30,857 nucleotides of DNA from Auxenochlorella pyrenoidosa (Eukaryota; Chlorophyta; Trebouxiophyceae; Chlorellales; Chlorellaceae), in assembly GCA_001430745.1 (NCBI GenBank), contig KQ481938.1, forward strand, positions 1,475,468 through 1,506,324, written 5' to 3'. The notes under the pieces were generated by a model. It was given only the letters and a program-made list of their open reading frames with translations. It had not been told where the DNA came from and searched no databases. Shown here piece by piece: positions 1-10,873 of this stretch; positions within the stretch are counted from its first letter, which is position 1, and each line of letters begins with the position of its first letter. A program made the position numbers and the translations under genes.

Positions 1-68
1 TCCCCCGTCGTGCGCTCACCCCCTCGCCCTCTCCCCGCCCCCTCGNGACCCCCCCCCCCCCGCCCCCC

Positions 69-84
69 ACACACACACACACAC
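69..84. repeat. (AC)n dinucleotide repeat
   Basis: Eight AC units lie in the intron just before the 3' splice site at 96. With the C-run on their left they form the polypyrimidine-like approach to the exon. An N at base 46 sits in the same low-complexity tract, so the local sequence may be imperfect. Confidence 0.9.
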
Positions 85-96
85 CACCCACCCCAG

Positions 97-1301
97 GCAA
101 GTCGACGCTGATGAACCTGCTGGCCGGCGACCTCACGCCCACCCAGGGCGAGCAGCGGCGGTCGCACAAGCTGCGGGTGGGGCGGTACGCGCAGCACTTT
201 GTGGACGCGCTGCGCATGGACGAGACGCCGGTGGAGTACCTGCTGTCGCGCTTCCCAGAGTCGGGTGGGCAGGGGGGAGGGGGCCCTGCTGCCGTCCGCT
301 GCCGCGCCCGCCCGCTGCAAGTTGGTATTGGACCGCTGCCCCTGCCATAACGCCTGCCAAGCTCGCTCTGCCCGCCGCTGACCACGACGCTCTGCCCGCC
401 GCCCCTGCCCCCTTCCGCAGGCCTCAAGGCCACCGAGATGCGCGCCATGCTGGGCCGCTTTGGCCTCAGCGGGCACCACCACCTGCAGCCCATTGTGAAG
501 CTGTCGGGCGGGCAGAAGGCGCGCGTGGTGTTCACCTCCATCGCCCTCTCCAACCCCCACATCCTGCTGCTGGACGAGCCCACCAACCACCTGGACATGC
601 AGGTGTGGGGCGGGGCGGGTAGGGCAACACCTACGCTGCACACGCGATGCGTGCACGTCAGCCAACAGCAGGCCCGTAGTTCTCCCACCAGTCCCCCTCC
701 ACGGCCCGCCACACTGGCAGATGCAAGGTGCGGGGTTTGGGGACCCCCCTCGATTACGCACCCGCACGTCCCGCTGCCTGCGCACACCCCCTCTCTGCAG
801 TCGATCGACGCCCTGGCGGACGCGATTGAGGAATTTGAGGGCGGCGTGGTGATCATCTCGCACGACACCCGTCTGCTGTCCCGCGTCTGCGACGACGGTA
901 AGGCTGGGGCGCGCGCAGCCACGGCAGGGGTGTGCGGAGGCCTTTGGTGGGCCGGTTGCCCCGGCCCAGGGCTGGAAAAAACCGGAGTCTTGATGGCCTT
1001 TCTGCTTGCATGTGCCGCAGCCGCTGCCGCCGTCCCTGCCATGCGCCCTGCGTGTGCCCTCCCCTCACATGGCCTCTCCCTCCCCTGCCCCCTTCCCCTC
1101 CCCCCCCCGGGCCCACCTGCAGAGCAGTCTGAGGTGTGGATTGTGGAGGACGGCGAGGTGCACCCCTGGGACGGCGACTTTGAGGACTACAAGGATGAGC
1201 TCATCCGCGAGATTGCGGCCGAGCTGGACGAGCAGGAGGCGGAGGAGGCGCGGCGGCAGGCGGAGCGCGACGAGAAGCGGCGGCTGGCCGGCAAGAAGTG
1301 A
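97..1301 (+). CDS. ABCF1: ABC-F ATPase, GCN20/ABCF1-like, C-terminal part (5' end outside window)
   Basis: Exons 97..264, 421..602, 801..897 and 1123..1301 join in frame with GT-AG introns. The first is phase 1 and begins inside a Walker A motif (GKSTLMNLL). Then come a GRFGL..HHH block, the ABC signature LSGGQKARVVF, Walker B LLLDEPTNHLD running into MQSIDALADA, and the H-loop ISHDTRLLSRVC. The tail contains VWIVEDGEV and a charged E/K/R-rich end. This is the second nucleotide-binding domain of a soluble ABC-F protein. Such proteins have no membrane domain and act with ribosomes; GCN20 works with GCN1 in signalling amino-acid starvation. The wording around the signature and D-loop matches plant ABCF1 best. 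The first ABC domain must lie left of the window. The stop TGA is at 1299-1301, and a TGTAA signal follows at 1424. Family assignment is very secure; the exact ABCF paralogue is slightly less so. Confidence 0.95.
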
Positions 1302-1423
1302 GCGGGCGCGCGCCGCCCCGTGGGCGTCGGCCACGTGCAGCTCCGCAGGCTTTAGCAGGCAGCGTTCTGCTCTTGTTGTGACTCCCAGTGTCATGGTGGC
1401 AGTCGATTTGCTGCGTTCTGTGC

Positions 1424-1428
1424 TGTAA
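1424..1428 (+). promoter_or_regulatory. TGTAA polyadenylation signal of the ABCF1 gene
   Basis: TGTAA, the usual green-algal polyadenylation signal, lies about 120 bases after the ABCF1 stop codon. No competing copy is seen between the stop and this site. Cleavage would be expected some 10-20 bases further on. Confidence 0.65.
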
Positions 1429-1799
1429 GCGCTGGAGCAAACAAGCTGGCAGCCCATGGTGCAGGGCCAGGCGGGCACACGCGTGCAGCTTGGCACATGG
1501 TGGACGCACGCAAATCTCTGGAATGCAGCACACAGAGCCACATGCATTTACTGCATGTGCAGAAGTGCTGCTACCATTTCCCCTAGGTTTTGCCTGCCAG
1601 TTGCGAAATGTGGCAGGGCCAGCTGGTGCTTATGCTCGAGGGGCAACAGCGCCTTGCGTACGCCAGGATGACCTGGCGGCAGGAGGATGTTCTCCTCTTC
1701 GGCACGCTAACGGCCGGCACTTGCCCAATTCATCATCTACGGTGTCCTTTGAATCATCACGGGCGGTGGGCGTCGTTTCTTGCGTTTGCAAGCGGGACC

Positions 1800-4700
1800 A
1801 TGTGTCGCCGACTAGGCTGGCTTTTGGTCGCCCTTCTAGCGGCGATGTGCACACCCATAGCACAAGGTGAGCACTGCTGTGCGCAGTGGCGCCCAACTGC
1901 ATCCTGCGCTCAGGGGTCCGTCCAGCTCTTGTGTACTGAACGCATTCCCCGACGCGGCTGGCCCCTTGCTCGTCGCAGGAGCATCCGCACAGGAGGTGAG
2001 GTCGAATTGACGCTCGTCGAATGCGCATCGGGTTGCGATGGCTGGCTGCTCTTCCCGCCGCCGCCGCTGCTGCCGCCGCGGCCGCTTCTTGCGCATCCCT
2101 GCCACACGCAGGTGCGCTCCTGTTCACCTGCCCGCAGGCCCTGCAAGCGTTCCTGAGTGGCAATGCACCGGCTCCCGGCGGCAGCCCAAGCAGCAGCGAG
2201 GAGCGCAACAGCAGCGTGCCGTCGTTTGTGTTGTGAGCATGGCATGACTTCCGGCCCGGGAGCAGCTGCAATCTGCACCATGGCCCACCATAATTCGACC
2301 TTGTAATCTTTCCACCCGCCGATTGGATAGCAGTACCTCGCTGTAGCGAGCCTTGGGGGCCTTGCTAGAAACGCGCGTCCACGCTACCCGCAGCTCTACG
2401 CCATGCGCGCTCCACCCCTTGCCCTCCCCTCTAACCCACATGCTCTTCCCCCCACACAGCTTCTCAATTGACGGCGCTCTCATGGAGTCAGCCTGGACGT
2501 CGGGGTACACAAATTTTGTGCGCCTTGTGGAGAACCGCAACCCCAACGGCTGCCGGTGAGGGGGGCCGAGCCGCAGTCAGGGCATCCCCCTCCCTGCCCA
2601 GCTGGCATGCCCCCGCTCACGCTGCGCCCAAGCTCAGCACCTGCGGTAGCAGCTGCCCTCGGCAAGCTCCTCCAGCGCTGGCGCGCCAGCAGCCTGGCCT
2701 CGCGCCACCTCTGCTCAACCAGCCTTGTTACCCCCCTCTCCTGCCTCTACTGCAGCATCCCCATGACATGGCAAGTCCTGGCACCAGCTGCCCTTGCTGA
2801 GCGGCGGGGTCCAGCAGTGCAGCACCCGGTTGTAAAGCTTCTGCCCCAAAGCGGCGACGCCTTGCCCCGCCTCGCAACCGCTCGTCTGCATGGTCGCCAG
2901 CTCCACTGGCACGTGCGCCAGCGCACCCGCCCGGCCGTGGCCGCCCGTGCCAGCATGACCGCAACCGCCTGGGCTGCCCTGCATGCTGCGCCGCTGCAGG
3001 TTTGCATCCAAGCAGGGGAAGGACCAGGGCAGCTGCGACGTGGCGCAGCGCATCCACGCGGTTGGCCACGAGCTGGCCACCCACTCGGTGATGCACTCCA
3101 AGAAGTGAGGGCGTCTGCTGTTGGGTGGGGCGGCGCAGGGGAGGCGTGTGCGTGCTGCGGGCGCTGGCGGGCCGTGTAGGGCGCAACGACACTTCGCTGC
3201 GTGTTCATCGGACAGCATGCGGCACGATGCCGAGGCTGCCTCATCTCATGGTACCTGCTGTTGCAATGCCTGTGCAGCGTCCTCAACTTCACCTATGATG
3301 AGATGGAGGCGGACATCCAGGGGGTGAAGGACTGGCTGGTGAACGAGTGCGGCATCCCTGCAGAGTGAGTGCTCGCAGGGGCAGGCCTAGGCCCTAGAGC
3401 GTGCCTGCCAACGTTCGGCTGTCACAGCTGGCAGAGAGGAGAGGCCAGGTGCCCGCTCGGGCGATGCCGCCACCTGGCACAGCAAGCGCGGCGGCCTGGT
3501 GGGGAGCTGCTCCAGCGTGGCCTGCACACCCGCCCACCACCTGCCAACTTGCAGTGGCCGTAGCAACCCCACCCTCTTGCTGAGACCTGATCTGCGCTGC
3601 ACTGCACTGCGGCGCTGCCTGGCTGCCATCGCCTGTTGCCCCTGCCAATTTGCGGCCGGCCACCACCCAGCGTGCACACCCACCCTTGTCGCCTGCCCGC
3701 CCCGCAGCGTTGTCGTCGGGTACCGCGCGCCGTACTTTTTCGTGAACAACTACACTGGCCAGGCCCTGGCGGAGCTTGGCTTCCTGTGAGTGGCCCGGCC
3801 TGGGGCTCGCTGCAAGGGGTGGCTGCGTGTGGTCTGCTGCACAACGGGGCACAACATCTGGGGCCACCGGCTGGCCGCGCATGCGCTCCAGCCGCGCCTT
3901 CAGAGTTGGCGCACACGCAGTGGCGCCCTTGGGGGCCGCCGGCTTTGGCGCGCACGCTGTCCAGCTCCCAGCTGCCCCACAGCTGCCGCAACAGGCTACC
4001 CAGTATGTGTGCCCACGCCGTCCCCGGCTCCACAACCTCGGCGCCGCCCTCCCTGCGCTCCCCGGCCGCTGCAGCTACGACAGCAGCCTGCCGGACAAGA
4101 ACTACACGCAGCAGGCGGGGCGGTGGGACCAGGGCATGGAGCTGGTGTGCAACAGGGACTACCGCGAGTGCCAGGACTGGCCGCAGTGGGCGGTGTGGGA
4201 GGTGCCGGCGTACCGACTGCCAGGCGAGGACAAGCGCACCGACCCGGCTCCCTCGCTGGAGCTCAACCTCACGGTGTACCAGGCAAGGTCGCCGGGGACA
4301 GGGGCCACGCTGCGGCGGGGAAGGCTGTGCATGCAGGCGGGCGAGCTGCTCTGATCAGGCGGGGGGGGTCGCAGGCCTGCGGGCGCCACTCCATGGCGCT
4401 CCATGTGCGCCTGGCCGAGCCCAAGAGGGTACAACTCGAACAGCCGCCTCCACTCACCTGCTGCCTGGTCCCACCTGGGGCCTGCAGCGCTTGGAGGCAG
4501 ACTTCAACCGCAAGCGCGGCTACGGCGTGCCCGTGAGCCTGGCCACCCACGACAATTACCTGACGTCGGCACCGTGAGTGTGCAGCCCTTGCAACGCTCT
4601 GCTGCTCGCATGGGCAGGAAAGACAAACCCAACTGCCTCCCCGGGAGCTACCTGCTGGCTGCCCTCTCGCATTGCTTCCCAGGCTTGCCTGTGCAAGTGT

Positions 4701-5222
4701 GTGGTGGAGCACCACCGCCTGGCGCACAGCTCACCTGCCTGGGCCCGCCGCCCCCCCCCCCCCCCCCCCAACCCTGCGCCCCTGCAGGGAGGCTGTGGCT
4801 GACATGCTGGACTTTGTCGACTGGGCGCTCGCCCAGCCCAACACCTGGGTCATCACCTACTCCCAGTACATCCGGTACCTGCAGAGCCCAGACACCCCGG
4901 TGAGCCCTGCCAGGCATCCCATGCTGGCAGCACGCTGGAGCCAGCTGCCAAGCTGCAGAACGGCTGTCTGCAGACTGCGCAGCCAGGCCTTGCCTGCCAT
5001 CCGCGCTAGCACAGGGCAGCCTTGCTCTGAAGATGGGCACGTGGCACCTGCCCACAAACGCTTCACACATCAGCTTGCAGCCAACTGTGGCAAAGCGCAG
5101 TGCACAGACAATGTCGTCTGCCATGAGGCCCCATCCACCCGAGATCCCAGCCTCCCCGCCCCTTCCATTTGGCCCGTCAGATGGAGGATCTTATGGCCGA
5201 GTATCCATGCGACTCCACCTGA
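1800..5222 (+). CDS. Secreted polysaccharide (chitin) deacetylase-like protein, CE4 family
   Basis: Thirteen-step reading gives twelve exons: 1800..1866, 1979..1995, 2138..2232, 2460..2555, 2756..2770, 3000..3104, 3278..3364, 3708..3785, 4075..4282, 4488..4573, 4788..4899, 5181..5222 (335 aa). Residues 1-23 form a signal peptide (hydrophobic LLVALLAAM core), followed by a Ser/Pro-rich linker. CE4 motifs are visible in order: SIDGA at 62-66 (usual TFDDG), HSVMH at 125-129 (metal-binding His pair), RAPY at 167-170, and an ATH near 275-277. The NPNGC segment and the spacing resemble metazoan and algal chitin deacetylases. Family members remove N-acetyl groups from chitin-like polymers, and Chlorella walls contain glucosamine polymers, so a wall role is plausible. 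Oddity: the second Asp of motif 1, a metal ligand, is Gly (65), so activity is doubtful. Exon 5 is only 15 nt, and two introns (2771, 4283) need GC donors. The fold is secure; the substrate is not. Confidence 0.88.
2771..2999 (+). other. GC-AG intron in deacetylase-like gene
   Basis: The donor is TG|GCAAGT, which is consensus apart from the C, and the acceptor is CTGCAG. Joining TG to G makes the Trp of MTWFASK and keeps frame. No GT donor nearby does so. Confidence 0.85.
4283..4487 (+). other. GC-AG intron in deacetylase-like gene
   Basis: The exon ends TAC CAG in phase 0 and the donor is GCAAGG. The next exon starts CGC TTG GAG in phase 0. The GT at 4288 would leave phase 2 and break the frame. 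Confidence 0.8.
4751..4769 (+). repeat. C homopolymer (19 C) before a 3' splice site
   Basis: An uninterrupted C-run lies 18 bases before the acceptor AG at 4786-4787 and serves as the polypyrimidine tract of the last-but-one intron of the deacetylase-like gene. Confidence 0.85.
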
Positions 5223-6358
5223 GTGCTGGGCTGAGCTGGCAGCCGACCTGGCGCACAGCAGGCTGGCCCCGGAAAAACAGCAATGAGGGGCAACCCCAAA
5301 TTGCCGGCTGGCTGCTGACTGCAGCTTCTTGCCTGGAAACAGCCCCAATTTGGACCTGCTCGGCTGGCCAGCAGCTGCGGGTGCCCGCTTTCTGCGGATG
5401 GCAAACCCAACTTGTTGCAGAGACCGCTTGGAGTTTTGATGGTACGATCAGGCACCCCGCCGCTGCAGGGTGGCTCCTGGCGTGAGCCCACCCTGACTTC
5501 ATTCGCAAACTCTGAAAACTCACTCCCTAGCTCTCTCGATCCCTCAACTGTATGCTGCACGTTTGACCTGCTCCCAACTCCATGCCCTGGAATCACCGTC
5601 CAGTATGCTTTGCTCTGCCTTGCTGCATACCAATCTTGCTGACCTCTCATGATTCACTCATTAGAAAAACTGCAATATTATTTTAAGACAATCCCAGTAT
5701 TTGACAGATCTGTTCCCAGACCAAACAAAATGGGAGTGGAAGGCAGACCGGGTGAAGCGCTCTTGCGGGCGCCTTGCTGCAGCGCCGCACTGTGAAGTTG
5801 CCAGCCATGACACTTTGTCTGCCATGCACTCCGCAGATGTCGCAGGCATGAGAGAGGCCGAATTCATCCAGACAGGTTGCACTCACTAAGAGCAAACAGC
5901 AAGCACGCAAACACGGACACAAGGCAGCCTGCAGGAGAGTGGGGCGGCAGCGGCAGGGCAGCGGGGCGGCCGCTGCCCACAGGTGCCACCCGCCTGGTAA
6001 GGTGTGCATGCCGGTTCCGGCCAGACGGTGTCTCTGATCGCGCGCCACTCAGTATCTTGTTGCAGACAGCTGGCTGGGCCGCGGGGATGTGAGCAAAGCA
6101 CCCGCCCAGCATGGTCCTGTCCGCACTCTCCCGCTTTCGGTTTTTCCGCCAAGCCGCTACGGTAGTCGTCTCCCAAAACGATACGAGCTTCGAAATCCCA
6201 AAGAGACTGTGCAGACCGTCTAGGAAGCACCACTGCATACTCTGTTCAGGCCCAGCTTCGCTGCACAGAGCGCGCTTTATTCGCCGCTCCAGCCGGTGAC
6301 AGTGCCAATTGGAGCGCTGAACACTCGCCGCCAGCTCTCAGTTGTCCAGGCGTAAGCC
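5223..6358. other. Intergenic region, no gene recognised
   Basis: About 1.1 kb between two co-oriented genes for secreted proteins. It must hold the 3' UTR of the deacetylase-like gene and the promoter of the cysteine-rich gene. No TGTAA was found. A short AT-rich patch sits near 5660-5690. No open frame here reads like a conserved protein on either strand. Confidence 0.5.
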
Positions 6359-9017
6359 ATGGCCCGCCTCGTGGCGCTCCCGGCCCTGTGTGGCCTTATG
6401 GCTCTTCAATGCTTCTTTCATCAAGGTAGGTTTGTCTCCCGAGTATGGATGCTCAGGAAACCCGCGCGACCAGCTCTCCTGGAGTGAAGCGGGGTGGGAG
6501 GACGCCCGTGCCGGCCTGAAGCATGAAGCCCCCTTTCTTTTGCCCCCAATCTGCAATCTGCAGGAGCCGCTGAGGTGGGTCGATAGGCAGCGAAGCGGAA
6601 TTGGGTAATTTCGGCAATTGGGCAGCCAGCCACCGCCGCCAAGTGCGGCGGCACCACCAGGCAGCTGGTCACCATGCACGAACTGCCGCCATAACTCTTC
6701 GCTTTACCACAACAGCATGCAGATTGAAGGGCTTTTTAGAGGCGGGCACTGCCCTCATGCACAGCCACCCTCGCATGCATGCCAGCGGAGGCTTTGCCAT
6801 GAGTGCCGCTGCCTTCCCTGCTGCACCACCTGCCAGCACCTTGTCTCGCCTCACCTGCAGACCAGCATTGGCGGCGGGGATGTCCAGTTTGCGTGGGTGC
6901 CCAGCGAGACCTGCGTGGACGACCCCTTTGACCCCAAGTGGAACTGCCAGCAGTGCAACCAGTTTGACTCCAAGTGCCTCGTCTGCAAGGCGGGGTACAG
7001 CTTTGACGCGCAGAATCGCTGCGCCAAGGTGTGCGGAGCGCCGCTGCCCGCCGCTGCCCACCGGTGCTGGTGCAGGTGCAAGTGGCATGCCTGGTGTGGC
7101 GTGTTGTGTCTGTGGATTGTGGGTTGCGCCCAGCCTTGCTGCCGACCTGGCCCCACCCCCTCTTTGCCCCTGCAGTGCTGGAACCCGCTCTGCCTGACCT
7201 GCGCGAGGGCGGTGGCGGGCGTGCCCCGGGCCAACACGTGCAACTTGTGCAAGGGCGTGCCTGACTCCGACCCCTTCAGCTACGCCAACCCCAACTATCC
7301 CATCTACAAGAACGCCACGGGGTGGTGCCTCAAGGCGAGAGCACAGGGTGCTGTCCGCAGCACCAGGGGATGTGCCTGTTTGCAATGCGGCATGCGCTGG
7401 CGGTCGACATGCAGCAGCGGCTGCACAAACCCGACTCGCCAGCCTGCCCACGCCCCTCCCGACCGCCTGCCCCGCCGCAGTGCGCATCCCAGGCGGCCAA
7501 CACCGGCTGCCTGCAGTGCGACGCCACCGGCTCGCGCTGCACCCGGTGCAACGACGGCTACGCACTCGTCGGGGGGCAGTGCAAGAAGTGCGGCGGCGGC
7601 GACCAGTGCAAGACCTGCGGCCCCGACCTCGTGTGCACGCAGTGCAGGGCGCAGCTGTACCTGCCGGCCTACGGCCTGAACAGTGCCAAGGAGTGCGTGC
7701 CGGTGAGCAGCGCGGGGGAGGGGGCCTCGCTGGTGTGCGCACAGAGAGGTGTGACAGCCGTGCCCGCCGCTGGCTGCGGCAAGTGCTGCGCAGCGGGGTC
7801 CGATCTGTCTGTGTGTGCAGGCAAGCGCCAACGGATGTGGTGCCTCGCGTGCCCTCCCCTGGCCGCCGCTCCACTGCAGTGCGCCTCGGAGCAGTGCGTC
7901 GATTGCAATGCCAACTACCAGAAGTGCAAGAAGTGCATGGACGGCGCGGTTGGCACAGGGCAGCGGGGCTATGGTGTGAACGCTGCGGGCGGCTGCTCCC
8001 TGGTGCGCCTTCCTGAGCTGGGCTTGACTGGTGTGGTTCATGACCCAAGTCACAGGCTGTGCAGTCGGCCTTCTATGGCTGTCCCAGTGCACAACGCCAC
8101 ATCGCTGTCCTGCCGCGCGCCCCCAGGCAGCTGTTGCTCGCTCGCTCTCGCTGTCCACTCCTGCCAAGGCCAGGCTGCAAACCCTGCCCACCCACCATCC
8201 CCTCAACCCCCTGTGCCCACCCGCCGCAGTGCACTGACCGGCTGTGCGGCAAGTGCAGCACAAACGCGAACAAGTGCTGGGGCTGCCTGTCCGATGACTT
8301 CAGGCCCTTCTACCCGTACATGGACCCCTCGGGCGTGTGCAAGGCCGGCACCGTGGCCCACTGCCTGCACTACACCTCTGCCGGCGCGTGCCGCGAGTGC
8401 GCCACGGGCTACAAGCTGGACGGCGGCAAGTGCTACTTCCTGCCCAAGTGCGTGGACGCGAACTGCCTGGACTGCCGCGGCAACGTCAACGCGTGCCGCC
8501 CCGACGGCTGCCGAGACGGCTGGTTCTACTTTGCGACGCTGAAGCGGTGCCAGCCGGTGAGTGGGGTGCTGCGCTGCTGAGTGCGCTGCCTCAGCATCCC
8601 GCTGGAAGACTTGGGCGGGTGCGCTTCTCCGCACTGAGGCTGCGCCCGAGCAAGGTCTGCCAGGCCGGCTCCATACAGCCAGGGCACGTCAAATGCTGGG
8701 ACAACTGCATGGCTTACTCATACCGGCCTGTCCAGGTCATGTTCACTTTGGCTGCTCCGCCCCTCCCCTTGCAGTGCAACATTGCAAAGTGCGCCTCGTG
8801 CAACAGCCAGCCCCGCAAGCTCTGTGACCGCTGCGTGACCGGCTTCGGCCTGAACGCCGCCAAGACGGCGTGCAGCAAGTGCGCGCCGCAGAACCCCGAC
8901 CCGCAGAACGTGCCCTGGTGCCAGCGCTGCGATGGCAACACCAACTTCTGCAAGCTCTGCTTCCCGGCGGAGATGTACAAGCCAAACGCGCTGGGTCGCT
9001 GCGTGCCGCGCGTCTGA
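6359..9017 (+). CDS. Secreted cysteine-rich repeat protein, growth-factor-receptor/furin-like pattern
   Basis: Exons 6359..6425, 6564..6574, 6861..7028, 7176..7334, 7481..7702, 7880..8002, 8230..8556 and 8775..9017 give 439 aa. Residues 1-22 are a hydrophobic signal peptide. The rest is Cys-dense with many CxxC pairs and no obvious membrane anchor. Exons 4 to 8 all begin with TGC (Cys) in phase 0 and open with C-x4-C-x2-C (x8 in exon 5). Exons 3 to 7 end two residues after a Cys, so one exon is one repeat. The pattern recalls furin-like or GCC2/GCC3 Cys-rich repeats of extracellular proteins; no catalytic motif is seen. Exon 2 is only 11 nt. The intron at 7335 needs a GC donor. The ATG context (AAGCCATGG) is good. 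Function is unknown; an extracellular or wall role is inferred from the signal peptide and from neighbouring secreted-protein genes. Confidence 0.85.
7335..7480 (+). other. GC-AG intron in cysteine-rich gene
   Basis: The exon ends TGC CTC AAG in phase 0, the donor is GCGAGA and the acceptor is CCGCAG|TGC. The GT a little downstream (in CAGGGTGC) would give phase 1 and break the next exon, which must start in phase 0. Confidence 0.72.
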
Positions 9018-9740
9018 GCGCTGCCCATGCCAGGCATAACCTGCCGCGCTGGGCTGCCGCTGCTCGTGTATCCGTCCATCTTTTCTCTTCCTGCACTGCG
9101 CTGCCCCGCCGCCACCACTGGCCATACGCTGTGTTTCAGCACGGCCTGGCAACAACAGCATTGCCAGCCCCTGCCTGGGCAATCCCATTTTTCTCTTGGC
9201 TATCTTTGAACACAACTTGTCATCCTCCCATGACCCCGGTTGGCCAGTGCGCTACGCGACACAGCCTGCTCCTTCTTGCACACCTGACTGCCAAGCTGTC
9301 GAGCAGCCGTCCCTGCTGTGCGCGCCAGGTGCGCCTGATTAGCTGGCCCCTGATGTGCCCTGGCAGGCACTGCACACACCCGCCCCCTTGCTCACGCTCC
9401 TCAACACCACCCATGGATGTGCACTGCGTTGTCTTGCTGGCAAACTGCTGGTAACGAAACTGGCGGCATACATGCCGAGGCCACAGCCCGACCGGAGCGG
9501 GGGCAGCCAGGCTACAGCGACAAGCTGGCGCGCAGCCAGGCTGGGTTCTTGGGTGGGGTGCTGGCCAGGCGCAGGCGCTGGCCCGGTCCACCACCGCCGC
9601 TCACAATGCCATGCCGCAGTGAGACCAGCCTGATGCACCCTGGGCTTCAAGCCCTTCGAACGGTATGCTGTCTCAGTTGCGCTCACGTTGCAGCGGCCAG
9701 ACGTCATGTTTAGGGATATCCCGTGCATGCCGCCCACCAG
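9018..9740. other. Convergent intergenic region, no gene recognised
   Basis: About 720 bases between the stops of two convergent genes (cysteine-rich, +; Pro/Ala-rich, -), so it should contain both 3' UTRs. No TGTAA was found on either strand, and no conserved open frame is seen. Confidence 0.5.
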
Positions 9741-10873
9741 TCAGGCCAGCGCTGCTGCCACCACAGCTGCCGTAGCAATGACCAGCTGATGCAGAGCAGT
9801 GTGTTCACGTGCGGCAGCGCTGCTGCTGCCAACAGGCAGGCTTGGCAACGCCAACGATCCTCCTCGCTCAGTATCATCTGCCGCATGGAGGCAGGAAGGA
9901 AGGCCTTGGTGTGAGCAGGTGTGGCTCCAGGCGTGAGGCAAAGCACGAGATGGCTAACTGCCCAACTGCTCGGCACCATGCAGACTCACCCGCAGCAGGA
10001 GAGCCGGCTGGCAAGCTGCCGCTCGTTGCTGCCGCAGGCTGCCCCACTGCACCGCCCAGCGCTGTGGCCCCTGCTGGCATTGTTGGTGGAGCAGCCGCAT
10101 GCCGGCTGTCTGCCGCCTGCACCAGGGGCGCTGGCATGTGTGGCGCGAGAGCTGGCGTTGCAGCCGAGACGGCTGTGGCTTGCAGCTGGGAGGGAGGAGT
10201 CAGCAGCTCTGCTGGGGCTGGCGAGGGGGCGCCCTGTGCAGAGGCAGATGGCGCTGGTGGCATGAGGGATACAAGGACCACTGGAACTGCTGCTGTGCTG
10301 CCGAGCAGCACAGGACTGTCAGTGGAAGTCATGCTGTTGAAAGCAGGCTGAGCAGCGGGCGGGGGAGGCTGGGAGGCGCGTGCAGGGGCTGGTGGGAGCA
10401 GCGCTGACGGGGGCGGTGCAGGTGGGGAGAAGCTCCGCGACGGCGGTGGCGATGCCATGGCAGGGGGCTTGGGTGGCGGGAAGCAGATTGCCAGACCAGC
10501 ATCCAGCTGGGCCAGCTGAGCTGCGCTGGCGCCAAACATGGCAGCAGCACTGCGCAGGCACGAAGCGCCATACTGCAGAGGCAGCAGCACTGGAGTGAGA
10601 GGAGAAGGGTATGGCACCAAAAGTGTGCTCCAGCTTGCTGAGGCTTCCCCATGTCCAACTGCCGCCCACCTTGGAGATGGCAGCCTTGCAGGCATCGCTG
10701 CAGGTGGGTGAGGCCTGCTGCACAGGGCATGCTGCCTGCACAGCCTGCGCGGCAGCCGCCAGGCCAGACAGTGTGGTGACACCCTGCGCCTGGCATGCCG
10801 TTGGAACCTGGGCGAGGGCGCCAGCTGCCAGACCCAACAGCACAACCAGCAGCGGAAGGCTGGTGGGACGCAT
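9741..10873 (-). CDS. Secreted Pro/Ala-rich protein with six-cysteine N-terminal domain and GPI-like tail
   Basis: Exons (minus) 10873..10670, 10572..9990 and 9877..9741 give 307 aa. Residues 1-21 are a typical signal peptide ending GALA. A small Ala-rich domain has six cysteines at 27, 49, 58, 62, 73 and 98. A long Pro/Ala/Ser/Thr-rich stretch follows, with PPPP, PPAP and SPAP runs like an extensin or arabinogalactan-type linker. The last intron uses a GTGAGT donor and a GCGGCAG acceptor. It replaces a Cys-containing read-through with a tail that ends in a hydrophobic segment (QLVIATAAVVAAALA) directly before the stop, after small residues GSSSAAA. That is the shape of a GPI-attachment signal. 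I infer a surface- or wall-bound glycoprotein. No enzyme motif is seen and the family is not recognised. Without the last intron the protein would end at 9874 with a polar tail. Confidence 0.72.

Noticed and set aside
1388..1870. 160-codon plus-strand frame after the ABCF1 stop
   Set aside because: No family resemblance. It overlaps the ABCF1 3' UTR with its TGTAA signal and the first exon of the next gene in another frame.
4283..4290. GT donor at 4288 instead of GC donor at 4283
   Set aside because: It leaves phase 2 while the next exon (RLEADFN) starts in phase 0, so the CE4 domain would be frameshifted.
6669..8048. 459-codon open frame on the minus strand
   Set aside because: It lies antisense to the Cys-rich gene, is Arg/Pro/Ala-rich, and has no recognisable motif. 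Long antisense frames are expected where GC-rich codons leave few stops. It also spans several clear introns and exons of the plus-strand gene.
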